From Porticoccaceae bacterium (GTDB taxonomy: Bacteria; Pseudomonadota; Gammaproteobacteria; Pseudomonadales; Porticoccaceae): 12,297 nucleotides of DNA. This document shows, piece by piece, positions 1 through 7,016 of the stretch. The stretch spans positions 1-12,297 of the forward strand of contig JAFMBU010000038.1 of assembly GCA_017858295.1 (NCBI GenBank), written 5' to 3'. Position numbers and translations under genes: made by a program. The notes beneath the pieces were generated by a model. That model saw only the letters and a list, made by a program, of their open reading frames with translations, did not search any database and was not told where the DNA came from. The stretch's first letter is position 1. Each line of letters opens with the position of its first letter.

Positions 1-3
1 GGT

Positions 4-336
4 CTATAGAAAGTCCAGATCCACGTCATTCATAATTTCAGCAATCTCATCCTCTTCGCTGGTCTCTGCATCCAGTACTTCTTTAACAAACTTAAAGTAG
101 ACCGTATAAATCACTGTAGGTACACCATCGCGCTCGACGATAAAGAACGGCGCGCGATCGACGCCGTGCTCTGCTGCCAGCAGCATTCCCTCTGATTGAT
201 CATTGGACTCGTCGGCAACAACAGTGCGATCGATGCGCTGGAGCTGTCCCGCCACGCGCATCTTCTCTTCAATCTCACCACATTTCTTGCACGGAGACCC
301 ATCGGCAAAGATCTTTTTGACCATGGTGATTTTCAT
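4..336 (-). CDS. Small thioredoxin-fold-like CxxC protein downstream of cysH
   Basis: 110-residue protein of unassigned function. Residues 1-30 hold a beta-strand-like start followed by SPCKKCGEIEEKM, so Cys16 and Cys19 form a CxxC redox motif at the start of a helix, as in thioredoxins and glutaredoxins. Residues 62-67 read APFFIV, which fits the cis-proline strand of that fold. A conserved-looking YTVYFKFVKEVL stretch follows at 77-88, and the tail from about residue 92 is acidic. There is no signal peptide, so it is probably cytoplasmic. The ATG has a good AGGGAG ribosome binding site 8 bases upstream. It lies 21 bases after cysH on the same strand with no terminator between, so the two are probably co-transcribed. 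The family resemblance (thioredoxin-like) is from motif reading only. A role as reductant for the sulfonucleotide reductase is inference. The stop codon lies 4 bases from the window edge. Confidence 0.75.
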   Translation of the reverse strand: MKITMVKKIFADGSPCKKCGEIEEKMRVAGQLQRIDRTVVADESNDQSEGMLLAAEHGVDRAPFFIVERDGVPTVIYTVYFKFVKEVLDAETSEEDEIAEIMNDVDLDFL

Positions 337-357
337 ACCTGTCTCCCTTAATTGCGC

Positions 358-1083
358 TTACTTGTTGATATTAACAGCGTGCAGACCACATTCTTTCATA
401 GTCGCTTCTTCCCACCACCAGCGACCTTCGCGCTCGTGTTGACCTGGACCAGTAGGGCGAGTGCAGGGCTCACAGCCAATGCTGACAAAGCCTTCGTCAT
501 GCAGTTCATTGTAGGGAACATTGTTAGCGCGAATATAATCCCACACTTGCTGAGATGTCCAGTTGGCCAAGGGGTTGAACTTGGTCAGGCGGTCATTTGG
601 TCGAGCAAAGGCCTTGTCATCTTGGATTGCCGGTACTGCAGCGCGAGTGCCCGGGCTCTGATCGCGGCGCTGGCCGGTAATCCAGGCGTCTACGGTCAGC
701 AGTTGCTTGCGCAAAGGTGCAATCTTGCGCACGCCACAGCACTCTTTGTGGTCATCCTGATAGAAGCTAAATAGCCCTTTTTCTTTAACCAACTTCTCGA
801 CTTTGGCGGCTTCAGGCATCACCAGGTCGATTTTAATACCGTAGTGGTTGCGCACAGCTTCAATAAAACGGTAGGTCTGAGCGTGAAGGCGCCCTGTATC
901 CAGAGAGAAGACCTGGATATCTTTGCGAATTTTGTAGGCCATATCGACCAACACTACATCTTCGGCACCACTGAATGAGATCGCGATATTGTCAAAGTTC
1001 TCGAGTGCGTAACTAAGGATTTCTTGGGGTGACTGAGTTGCCAGTTCACTTTCTATATCAACGATATTGGTGATCGAGTTCAT
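358..1083 (-). CDS. cysH: Assimilatory APS/PAPS reductase CysH, [4Fe-4S] type
   Basis: Sulfonucleotide reductase of cytoplasmic sulfate assimilation. It reduces adenylyl sulfate (or its 3'-phospho form) to sulfite using thioredoxin-type thiols. The 241-residue protein has the nucleotide-binding motif SFSGAEDV at 36-43. It also has both iron-sulfur cysteine pairs, Cys115-Cys116 (KECCGVRK) and Cys204/Cys207 (IGCEPCTRP), and the C-terminal catalytic KECGLH with Cys232. The paired cysteines place it with the iron-sulfur bacterial enzymes that prefer APS (family knowledge), as in Pseudomonas, rather than the E. coli PAPS type, which lacks them. I chose the ATG at 1081-1083. The frame stays open to a TTG at 1105-1107, but that codon would sit almost on the predicted transcription start of the promoter at 1116-1143. 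No strong ribosome binding site precedes the ATG, so the exact start is slightly uncertain. thrH is divergent upstream. Confidence 0.95.
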   Translation of the reverse strand: MNSITNIVDIESELATQSPQEILSYALENFDNIAISFSGAEDVVLVDMAYKIRKDIQVFSLDTGRLHAQTYRFIEAVRNHYGIKIDLVMPEAAKVEKLVKEKGLFSFYQDDHKECCGVRKIAPLRKQLLTVDAWITGQRRDQSPGTRAAVPAIQDDKAFARPNDRLTKFNPLANWTSQQVWDYIRANNVPYNELHDEGFVSIGCEPCTRPTGPGQHEREGRWWWEEATMKECGLHAVNINK

Positions 1084-1115
1084 GTAGGGTTTTCCGATAG
1101 GTTGCAAAGGGCGGC

Positions 1116-1143
1116 ACTATAGCAAAAGCGGCTAATTAGTAAA
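1116..1143 (-). promoter_or_regulatory. Probable sigma-70 promoter of cysH
   Basis: Read on the minus strand: -35 TTTACT (1143-1138, 4 of 6 consensus), 16-base spacer, -10 TATAGT (1121-1116, 5 of 6). The predicted transcript starts near 1109, about 25 bases before the cysH ATG. No CysB-type operator is asserted. Confidence 0.55.
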
Positions 1144-1192
1144 AATAATAAGAGGCTATAGGCTTATAACTTTTTATCTGAGCCAAAGGCAA

Positions 1193-1221
1193 TTGCGCAG
1201 GTCTTTGTAACCACGTAAAGT
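1193..1221 (+). promoter_or_regulatory. Weak candidate promoter of thrH
   Basis: TTGCGC (1193-1198), 17-base spacer, TAAAGT (1216-1221; 4 of 6). Correct distance and orientation for the thrH GTG at 1254, but the -35 matches only 3 of 6 positions. Confidence 0.3.
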
Positions 1222-1253
1222 GCAGTCAAAATTCAATCTTGGGAGTACTATCT

Positions 1254-1871
1254 GTGGAAATCGCATGTCTTGATCTGGAAGGTGTTTTGGTCCCGGAAAT
1301 TTGGATCGCCTTCGCTGAAAAAACTGGTATAGAAGCGTTAAAGAAGACCACCCGCGACGAGCCAGACTACGATGTGCTGATGCGTTATCGCCTCGATATA
1401 CTGCGCGAACAGGGCCTGGGTTTAAATGAAATTCAAGAGGTGATTGCGACCCTCGAACCACTGCCTGGAGCCATTGATTTTGTCGACTGGCTACGGGAGC
1501 GCTTTCAGGTCGTTATTCTCTCAGATACCTTCTATGAGTTTGCCAGCCCACTGATGAAGCAGCTGGGTTATCCGACACTGCTGTGCCACAAGCTAGAGAC
1601 CGCTGACGACGGTACGGTTATCGACTATCATCTGCGTCAAGCCAATCCCAAGCGCCAGGCTGTAGTGGGCTTTAAAAGCATGTACTACAGAACCATCGCC
1701 GCCGGTGACTCGTATAATGATACGACGATGCTAGCTGAGGCAGATGCGGGAATTTTGTTCCATGCGCCGGATAATGTGATTGCTGAGTTTCCGCAGTTTC
1801 CCGCCGTGCAGACCTTTGCCGACTTAAAGAGAGAGTTTATTCGCGCCAGTAACCGCGACCTGAGCCTTTAG
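1254..1871 (+). CDS. thrH: ThrH, HAD-family phosphoserine phosphatase / homoserine phosphotransferase
   Basis: 205-residue haloacid-dehalogenase-fold enzyme. The characterised Pseudomonas ThrH removes phosphate from phosphoserine and can transfer it to homoserine, linking serine and threonine synthesis in the cytoplasm. Visible motifs: HAD motif I LDLEGVLVP with nucleophile Asp7 (Asp-Leu-Glu in place of the usual Asp-x-Asp, typical of ThrH), motif II Ser90 in ILSDTFYEF, and the acidic metal motif GDSYND at 151-156. The sequence MEIACLDLEGVLVPEIWIAF at the N-terminus is nearly the same as the Pseudomonas protein as I recall it, and the length matches. The start is GTG at 1254-1256 with GGGAG 8 bases upstream. 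An in-frame TTG at 1239 would add five residues, lies upstream of that ribosome binding site, and is rejected. It is divergent from cysH, an arrangement I recall also from P. aeruginosa. Confidence 0.95.
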   Translation: MEIACLDLEGVLVPEIWIAFAEKTGIEALKKTTRDEPDYDVLMRYRLDILREQGLGLNEIQEVIATLEPLPGAIDFVDWLRERFQVVILSDTFYEFASPLMKQLGYPTLLCHKLETADDGTVIDYHLRQANPKRQAVVGFKSMYYRTIAAGDSYNDTTMLAEADAGILFHAPDNVIAEFPQFPAVQTFADLKREFIRASNRDLSL

Positions 1872-1874
1872 AGA

Positions 1875-1903
1875 TTGTCTTTGGCGGGGATAAGGTTTCT
1901 AAT
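1875..1903 (+). promoter_or_regulatory. Probable sigma-70 promoter of the TetR-DUF1285 unit
   Basis: TTGTCT (1875-1880, 4 of 6), 17-base spacer, TCTAAT (1898-1903, 5 of 6), beginning just after the thrH stop. The unit therefore probably has its own promoter rather than depending on read-through from thrH. Confidence 0.5.
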
Positions 1904-1906
1904 GGT

Positions 1907-1919
1907 AATCCACCGGATT
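1907..1919. promoter_or_regulatory. Small palindrome, possible TetR operator
   Basis: AATCC-ACC-GGATT, a perfect 5-base inverted repeat centred about ten bases past the predicted -10 and 21 bases before the regulator's ATG. The position suits autorepression, but the arms are short for a TetR operator and no second copy was seen in the etf intergenic region. Confidence 0.25.
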
Positions 1920-1939
1920 GAGAGAAGATTGTTTTTTAT

Positions 1940-2659
1940 ATGAATAGCAAATCCTCCAGTGCAGATAGAATTCGCGAAAAGAAAAAAATCTTTCTTAATC
2001 GTGAACAAAAGATTATCGACGCTGCGCTGTCGCTATTTTTGTCCGACGGTATAGATCGGGTAACCGTGTCCAGTATTGCCGCCAAAGCCGGGATAGGTAA
2101 GGGCACGGTGTATAAACACTTTCTTACCAAAAATGAAATTCTTGTGCGCATTATGCTCGATTATGAAGAGAGCATTACTCAGCGCTTGGCCGAAGGCATA
2201 GCCAAATCCGAAGCTGGCGAGTCCGGCGCAGCGGCCAAAGCTTACTTTGAGTCCCGCCTGGCGCGTCCTGAACTCGATCGTTTGGTGCAACACTTGGAAG
2301 TCCGCTTGATCGATTCCTCAGATGTGGCCGATCAACTGGATCAACTGCACCTTATGCGTCGCTCCAATGAAGACTCTCTGAATAGCATGATCACCCGGTT
2401 GATTGAGCGGGGAGTTCTGGAAGATGTTCCCCCACACTATCATTACCTGGCTTGCTGGGCCTTAGCCCAGGGTGCAGTAGAACTGTGCTTTAGTCGCAGT
2501 TGGAACTATCGCCTCGACAGTGCCGATTTAATGAAATTTATCACTGGTGTCGGTGTGACCATTGGCAATAGCGGTCAGTACCGGGACCCTACAGTGACTA
2601 AGTCTAGCTCTAAAAATACCGCCCTCAAGCCCCTTAAATCCCCCGAATCGAACAAGTAG
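1940..2659 (+). CDS. TetR-family transcriptional regulator
   Basis: 239-residue one-component regulator. The N-terminal DNA-binding domain is clear: helix 1 at about 21-36 (REQKIIDAALSLFLSDG), then VTVSSIAAKAGIGKGTVYKHF at about 41-61, the TetR helix-turn-helix with its typical recognition-helix ending KGTVYKHF. Residues 65-210 are the variable ligand and dimer domain. The last 25 residues (Ser/Lys/Pro rich) look disordered. The ATG at 1940 is the only sensible start; the purine-rich AGAGAAG ahead of it is a somewhat distant ribosome binding site. It is followed after 11 bases by the DUF1285 gene, so the two are one transcription unit. From memory, Pseudomonas has a similar TetR and DUF1285 pair close to its etf genes, which would suggest control of acyl-CoA or electron-transfer flavoprotein functions. 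That link is inference; the ligand is unknown. Confidence 0.9.
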   Translation: MNSKSSSADRIREKKKIFLNREQKIIDAALSLFLSDGIDRVTVSSIAAKAGIGKGTVYKHFLTKNEILVRIMLDYEESITQRLAEGIAKSEAGESGAAAKAYFESRLARPELDRLVQHLEVRLIDSSDVADQLDQLHLMRRSNEDSLNSMITRLIERGVLEDVPPHYHYLACWALAQGAVELCFSRSWNYRLDSADLMKFITGVGVTIGNSGQYRDPTVTKSSSKNTALKPLKSPESNK

Positions 2660-2670
2660 GCGAGCCTCTC

Positions 2671-3237
2671 GTGACTGATCAGTTAGAGAGCCTGTTCGCC
2701 GATTTGCTGGCGTCCCAAGAAAAAACCTCTGCGTCACTGCCCCCTGTACACCTATGGAAACCGCAACTCAGTGGTGATATGGATATGCTCGTCGATCGAG
2801 AGGGGCGCTGGATACATGAGGGGGGCGAAATCAAGCGCCCGGCGATGGTAAAGCTGTTTTCCTCAATACTCTGGTATGAAGAGGGCGACTACTTTCTAAT
2901 CACCCCAGTAGAGAAGTGGCGGATCCAGGTGGAGGTCGCACCTCTATTTGTGATTGCCGCAGAACGGCAAACTCGGGACGCTGTTCAGGCGATCAAGTTG
3001 ACCACCCGCACCGGCGACGTGGTGATTGTCGACTCTCAGCACCCGCTCTCCATGCACACCTTTCCCGGTTCCGAAGAGCCACTACCGCTGGTGTTAGTGC
3101 GGCGCAATCTCCAGGCGCTCTTAAGCCGCAATGTATTCTATGAGATCGTTGAGTGGGCGGCAGAATCTAGGGATACGGAGAGCCATAAGCTCAGTATTAG
3201 CAGTATGGGCGAAGATTTTATTCTCGGTAGTTTCTAA
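2671..3237 (+). CDS. DUF1285 family protein
   Basis: 188-residue cytoplasmic protein of unknown function, recognised as DUF1285 by PPVHLWKPQLSGDMDMLV (24-41), RPAMVKLFSSIL (56-67) and the block from YFLITPVEKWRI (74-85) into VEVAPLFV (87-94). The C-terminal NVFYEIVEWA (154-163) is also typical. No signal peptide or membrane segment is visible. It begins at GTG 2671, 11 bases after the TetR stop, with AGGCGAG just upstream overlapping the end of the regulator gene, so translation is probably coupled. Close partnership with a TetR regulator suggests it modulates or senses for that regulator, or shares its physiology, but no biochemical role can be read from the sequence. Transcription should stop at the hairpin beginning 23 bases downstream. 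Confidence 0.9.
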   Translation: MTDQLESLFADLLASQEKTSASLPPVHLWKPQLSGDMDMLVDREGRWIHEGGEIKRPAMVKLFSSILWYEEGDYFLITPVEKWRIQVEVAPLFVIAAERQTRDAVQAIKLTTRTGDVVIVDSQHPLSMHTFPGSEEPLPLVLVRRNLQALLSRNVFYEIVEWAAESRDTESHKLSISSMGEDFILGSF

Positions 3238-3259
3238 GCCGCCTAAAAAGCAGTCAAAA

Positions 3260-3290
3260 AAAATGCCCGCATTATTGATGCGGGCATTTT
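3260..3290. terminator. Bidirectional intrinsic terminator between DUF1285 and ETF-QO
   Basis: 13-base perfect stem (3260-3272 with 3278-3290; core ATGCCCGCAT / ATGCGGGCAT) and the 5-base loop TATTG. A-rich on the left and T-rich on the right, so it can terminate both the plus-strand DUF1285 unit and the minus-strand ETF-QO gene that converge here. Confidence 0.85.
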
Positions 3291-3354
3291 GCTCTCTGGT
3301 CTATCTTGCTTGGTAAGCCTTCTTACATAAGCCGTCTCAGGCAAGCTTTGCCGC

Positions 3355-4995
3355 TTACATATTCGGGTAATTGGGTCCGCCAGCACCTTCAGGCACAACC
3401 CAGTTAATATTCTGGCTGGGTTCTTTAATATCACAGGTCTTACAGTGCACGCAGTTCTGGGCATTGATCTGAAAGCGTTGACTGCCATCATCGTTGGCGA
3501 CCACCTCATAGACACCAGCTGGACAGTAACGCTGGGCTGGCTCATCGTAGAGCGCTAGGTTTTTGCTAATGGGCAGATCCGGATCAGCTAATACCAGATG
3601 ACAGGGCTGATCTTCTTCATGGTTGGTATTCGACATAAACACCGATGAAGCCTTATCAAAGCTCAACTTACCGTCATACTTGGGGTAGTCGATTTTAGGA
3701 CACTCACTTGCTGGCTTTAAGGTTTCATGATCTGCAACCTTGTCGGACAGCGTCCAGGGCAACATGCCATTAAAGATATTGATGTCGATAAAGGCATAAG
3801 CCGAGCCAATAATATTGCCAAACTTGTGCTGTGCTGGACCAAAGTTACGCTGCATATGCAATTCTTTGTAAGCCCAAGAGCTTTTATAGGCCGCTGCGTA
3901 TTCGATCAGATCTGTGTTTGACTTCTCAGCTGCCAGTGCTTCGGCAACCGTTTCAGCAGCCACCATGCCAGACTTCATAGCCGTGTGACTGCCTTTGATC
4001 TTCGCAAAGTTCAGGGTGCCAGCATCGTCACCAATCAGTATTCCACCGGGGAAAGACATCTTTGGCTGGGACTGCAGGCCACCTTTTAACAGAGCCCGGG
4101 CACCATAGGTAATGCGCTCGCCGCCCTGAAGGTATTTAGCGATCTCAGGATGATGCTTGTAACGCTGAAACTCATCGTAGGGGCTGACATGGGGGTTGGT
4201 GTAGGACAGGTTAGTAATCAAACCTACGGCAACTTGATTGTCTTCTAGATGGTATAAAAAGCCGCCACCCAGTGACTTGCTTTCATCCAGCGGCCAGCCA
4301 GCAGAGTGAACCACCAGCCCTGGTTTGTGTTGATCGGCAGGAATAGTCCACAGCTCTTTAATACCGAGGCCGTAGTGCTGGGGGTCTTTGCCGGCATCGA
4401 GCTGGTACTTGGCAATCAGCTGCTTGCCCAGGCTACCGCGACAGCCTTCGGAGAATAGGGTGTACTTGCCACGCAATTCCATGCCCTGCATATAGGAACC
4501 TTTCTGCTCACCATTGTGACCAATACCCATGTCACCGGTGGCAATACCCAGAACTTCATTGTTTGCCCCGTAGAGGATCTCTGCAGCAGCAAAGCCAGGA
4601 AAGACTTCCACGCCAAGATTCTCAGCCTGCTCGGCTAACCAGCGGCAGAGTTTACCGAGACTGATGACATAGTTGCCATCGTTGTGCATGGTTTTAGGAG
4701 CAAATAGTCCTGGAACCTTGATGCGTTTGGTGGCACCGGTGAAGACGAAAATATCATCTTCAGTGACTGGCGTCAGCAGGGGAGCACCCAGCTCTTTCCA
4801 ATCTGGAAACAGCTCATTGAGAGGCGTGGGTTCGAAAACAGCACCGGATAGAATATGAGCGCCCACTTCAGAGCCTTTCTCTACCACACAGACTGATATA
4901 TCAGCGTTAACCTGTTTCAGTCGGCAAGCTGCGGCCAAGCCCGAGGGGCCGGCGCCAACGATGACGACATCGTAATCCATATATTCGCGTTCCAC
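3355..4995 (-). CDS. Electron transfer flavoprotein-ubiquinone oxidoreductase (ETF-QO)
   Basis: 546-residue membrane-associated iron-sulfur flavoprotein that takes electrons from reduced ETF and passes them to ubiquinone, linking acyl-CoA and other FAD dehydrogenases to the respiratory chain. The FAD-binding dinucleotide fold is at the N-terminus (VVIVGAGPSGLAAA, 10-23), followed by VVEKGSEVGAHILSGAVFEP (37-56), strongly typical of the family. The C-terminal [4Fe-4S] domain has Cys491 (RYCPAGVYE) and the cluster CVHCKTC with Cys515, Cys518 and Cys521, ending in GGPNYPNM. Length is normal for the bacterial family. The start is GTG at 4993-4995 with GGGAG 7 bases upstream; an internal ATG five codons later has no ribosome binding site at a workable distance. 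The N-terminus MEREYM matches Pseudomonas ETF-QO as I recall it. It is divergent from etfBA, so all three parts of the pathway are adjacent and can share regulation. Confidence 0.97.
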   Translation of the reverse strand: MEREYMDYDVVIVGAGPSGLAAACRLKQVNADISVCVVEKGSEVGAHILSGAVFEPTPLNELFPDWKELGAPLLTPVTEDDIFVFTGATKRIKVPGLFAPKTMHNDGNYVISLGKLCRWLAEQAENLGVEVFPGFAAAEILYGANNEVLGIATGDMGIGHNGEQKGSYMQGMELRGKYTLFSEGCRGSLGKQLIAKYQLDAGKDPQHYGLGIKELWTIPADQHKPGLVVHSAGWPLDESKSLGGGFLYHLEDNQVAVGLITNLSYTNPHVSPYDEFQRYKHHPEIAKYLQGGERITYGARALLKGGLQSQPKMSFPGGILIGDDAGTLNFAKIKGSHTAMKSGMVAAETVAEALAAEKSNTDLIEYAAAYKSSWAYKELHMQRNFGPAQHKFGNIIGSAYAFIDINIFNGMLPWTLSDKVADHETLKPASECPKIDYPKYDGKLSFDKASSVFMSNTNHEEDQPCHLVLADPDLPISKNLALYDEPAQRYCPAGVYEVVANDDGSQRFQINAQNCVHCKTCDIKEPSQNINWVVPEGAGGPNYPNM

Positions 4996-5256
4996 ACTTA
5001 TTCTCCCAAGAGCGTTAGATTTGACAGGCGTTATGTTACAACCATCATATGGGCATAGCTATAGCGATTATTGATAACCATAATTTATAACCATGACCGG
5101 CCGTCCGAGCTGACTCGTCGGTCGCGTTAGGCCGCGCGGTTGCTTGATTTATCAGGCCTAGCGATGCAATATGTGCGACTCGAAATTTGACCCCCCGCAG
5201 GCCTCTAGTGCGGCGCTTCAAATTCCCCTTTTATTCAGCCATGTGGAAGGAAAACC
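4996..5256. promoter_or_regulatory. Divergent etf control region with short repeats
   Basis: 261 bases between the starts of ETF-QO and etfB, with no gene. It holds an AT-rich core with the 8-base direct repeat ATAACCAT (5074-5081 and 5087-5094, 13-base period) and overlapping palindromes ATAGCTAT (5055-5062) and GCTATAGC (5058-5065). A perfect TTGACA lies at 5021-5026 on the plus strand, but its best -10 is weak. On the minus strand, TATGAT (5049-5044) could be a -10 for ETF-QO but has no good -35. The repeats could bind a regulator; none is identified. Confidence 0.45.
5144..5172 (+). promoter_or_regulatory. Candidate promoter of etfBA
   Basis: TTGATT (5144-5149), 17-base spacer, CAATAT (5167-5172). 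Spacing is ideal, but the -10 matches only 3 of 6 consensus positions. A leader of roughly 75 bases would precede the etfB ribosome binding site GGAAGGA at 5245-5251. Confidence 0.35.
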
Positions 5257-6009
5257 ATGAAAGTATTGGTAGCTGTAAAGCGCGTTGTAGACTACAACGT
5301 CAAAGTAAGACCCAAGTCTGACGGTTCAGATGTTGATCTGGCGAATGTCAAAATGTCGATTAACCCATTCTGTGAAATTGCTGTTGAAGAAGCGGTGCGT
5401 CTCGCCGAAAAGGGTATCGCCACTGAAGTGATTGCTGTGTCAGTAGGTCCTAAGCAGTGCCAAGAGCAGTTGCGCACCGCGCTGGCTCTGGGTGCCGATC
5501 GCGCCATTCTGGTTGAAACCGACGAGTCTCTCGAGCCACTGGCGATTGCCAAGTGTTTGAAGGCTGTCTGCGACGCAGAGTCCCCAGACCTTATCCTGAT
5601 GGGCAAACAAGCCATTGACGGTGATAACAATCAGACCGGTCAAATGCTCTCCGCACTCCTAGACTGCTCACAGGCAACCTTTGCCTCAGAGCTGAGTTTA
5701 GACGATGGCAAAGCCGTGGTTATCCGCGAAGTCGATGGCGGCCTGCAGACTCTTGAGTTGAGCTTGCCCGCGATTGTCACCTCCGATCTGCGATTGAATG
5801 AGCCGCGCTACGCTTCACTGCCAAATATTATGAAAGCCAAGCGCAAGCCATTGGATGTCAAGACGCCGGATGAGTTAGGCGTAAGCATTGCGCCTCGTGT
5901 CACCTTACTGGGCGTTGAATTGCCCGCCGAGCGTCAAGCCGGTATCAAGGTAGAAGATGTAGCCATGTTAGTAGACAAACTTAAAAACGAAGCAAAGGTG
6001 ATCTCATGA
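5257..6009 (+). CDS. etfB: Electron transfer flavoprotein beta subunit
   Basis: 250-residue small subunit of the soluble heterodimeric electron carrier that collects electrons from acyl-CoA and other dehydrogenases. It carries the ETF-beta signature NEPRYASLPNIMKAKRK at 181-197, which includes the recognition-loop region that docks to dehydrogenases. It also has the AMP-binding motif GKQAIDGDNNQTG at 116-128. The start MKVLVAVKRVVDYNVKVR is the standard group I N-terminus, and the length is normal. The ATG is preceded by GGAAGGA at 5-base spacing. Its stop overlaps the etfA start (ATGA), so the two subunits are translationally coupled, which suits equal production. Confidence 0.97.
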   Translation: MKVLVAVKRVVDYNVKVRPKSDGSDVDLANVKMSINPFCEIAVEEAVRLAEKGIATEVIAVSVGPKQCQEQLRTALALGADRAILVETDESLEPLAIAKCLKAVCDAESPDLILMGKQAIDGDNNQTGQMLSALLDCSQATFASELSLDDGKAVVIREVDGGLQTLELSLPAIVTSDLRLNEPRYASLPNIMKAKRKPLDVKTPDELGVSIAPRVTLLGVELPAERQAGIKVEDVAMLVDKLKNEAKVIS

Positions 6010-6935
6010 GCATTTTAGTTATCGCTGAACACGACAACAGTAGCCTCAAGCCAGCTACTTTGAACTCAGTTACGGCTGCCCAAGCCATAGGTGGTGATAT
6101 CGACATCTTGGTTATTGGCAGCAACTGTCAGGGCGCCGCCGAGCAAGCAGCTCAGGTAGCTGGTATCAGCAAGGTATTGGTTGCCGACAATGCAGCCTAT
6201 GGCCATCAACTGGCAGAAAATGTTGCGCCATTGATTGCTGAAGTAGGCGCCGCTTATAGCCACGTGCTGGCAACCGCTACTACAACCGCCAAGAACATAC
6301 TGCCTCGTGCCGCTGCACTGATGGATGTTCAGGCTATCTCTGAAATTAGCGCTGTTGTTAGTGCCGACACCTTTAAGCGTCCAATCTATGCGGGCAACGT
6401 GATTGCTACAGTGCAGAGCAGTGATGCAATCAAAGTCCTCACCGTTCGCGGTACAGCCTTTGATGCCGCGCCTGCTGAAGGTGGCTCAGCCGCTATTGAA
6501 GCAGTTGCCTCTGCTCACGATGCCGGCAAGTCTGAATTTAAGGGCGAAGAAGTTGCTAAGTCAGATCGTCCAGAACTGACCGCAGCAAAAATTGTTGTAT
6601 CCGGTGGCCGCGGTATGGGCAATGGTGATAACTTCAGTATGATTTACAGTATTGCCGACAAGCTCGGCGCTGGCGTTGGTGCATCTCGCGCTGCTGTTGA
6701 TGCGGGCTTTGTGCCCAATGATATGCAGGTGGGCCAAACCGGTAAGATCGTTGCTCCAGATCTCTATGTTGCAGTGGGTATCTCCGGTGCGATTCAGCAT
6801 TTGGCAGGCATGAAAGATAGCAAGGTGATCGTTGCGATCAACAAAGACGAAGAAGCGCCGATCTTTTCGGTTGCCGATTACGGCTTGGTTGCAGATCTGT
6901 TTACAGCACTGCCTGAGCTTGATTCTGCGCTCTAA
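6006..6935 (+). CDS. etfA: Electron transfer flavoprotein alpha subunit
   Basis: 309-residue large subunit of the heterodimeric ETF, which holds the FAD. The N-terminal half is the less conserved alpha/beta domain. The C-terminal FAD domain is intact: SGGRG at 199-203, GASRAAVDAG at 225-234, QVGQTGK at 241-247, GISGAIQH at 258-265, IVAINKD at 275-281 and DYGLVADLF at 291-299. Length is normal for the bacterial family. The ATG overlaps the etfB stop by four bases and has AGGTGA just upstream inside etfB. A strong terminator follows 33 bases after the stop, so etfBA is a two-gene operon. Confidence 0.97.
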   Translation: MSILVIAEHDNSSLKPATLNSVTAAQAIGGDIDILVIGSNCQGAAEQAAQVAGISKVLVADNAAYGHQLAENVAPLIAEVGAAYSHVLATATTTAKNILPRAAALMDVQAISEISAVVSADTFKRPIYAGNVIATVQSSDAIKVLTVRGTAFDAAPAEGGSAAIEAVASAHDAGKSEFKGEEVAKSDRPELTAAKIVVSGGRGMGNGDNFSMIYSIADKLGAGVGASRAAVDAGFVPNDMQVGQTGKIVAPDLYVAVGISGAIQHLAGMKDSKVIVAINKDEEAPIFSVADYGLVADLFTALPELDSAL

Positions 6936-6967
6936 TCAATCTGATATGCGCTGAGTTAAGCGGTAAT

Positions 6968-6996
6968 AAAAAAGACCCCATTGGGGTCTTTTTTTT
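6968..6996. terminator. Intrinsic terminator of etfBA, likely bidirectional
   Basis: 12-base stem (6968-6979 with 6983-6994; GACCCC / GGGGTC core with flanking A and T runs), 3-base loop ATT, T-tract through 6996. The A-run on the left allows it to terminate the converging minus-strand operon that ends with the DUF3106 gene at 7017. Confidence 0.9.
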
Positions 6997-7016
6997 GTCT
7001 CAGATTTTTCAAGTGC

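Noticed and set aside
352..774. Plus-strand open frame opposite cysH
   Set aside because: Lies wholly opposite a well-supported enzyme gene and has no ribosome binding site or domain features.
1084..1107. In-frame TTG start for cysH giving eight extra residues
   Set aside because: The predicted promoter places the transcript start at about 1109, so the TTG would have almost no leader or ribosome binding site. The family N-terminus is satisfied by the ATG at 1083.
1239..1253. In-frame TTG start for thrH
   Set aside because: It lies upstream of the GGGAG ribosome binding site that serves the GTG at 1254, and the GTG start gives the same 205-residue length and N-terminus as Pseudomonas ThrH.
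3340..3352. GGCAA-GCT-TTGCC inverted repeat next to the ETF-QO stop codon
   Set aside because: Five-base arms with a three-base loop and no T-run; the strong terminator at 3260-3290 explains termination here.
5096..5140. GC-rich stretch with partial inverted repeats in the etf control region
   Set aside because: The arms (such as CCGA / TCGG) are only four to five bases and imperfect, which is what GC-rich sequence gives by chance.
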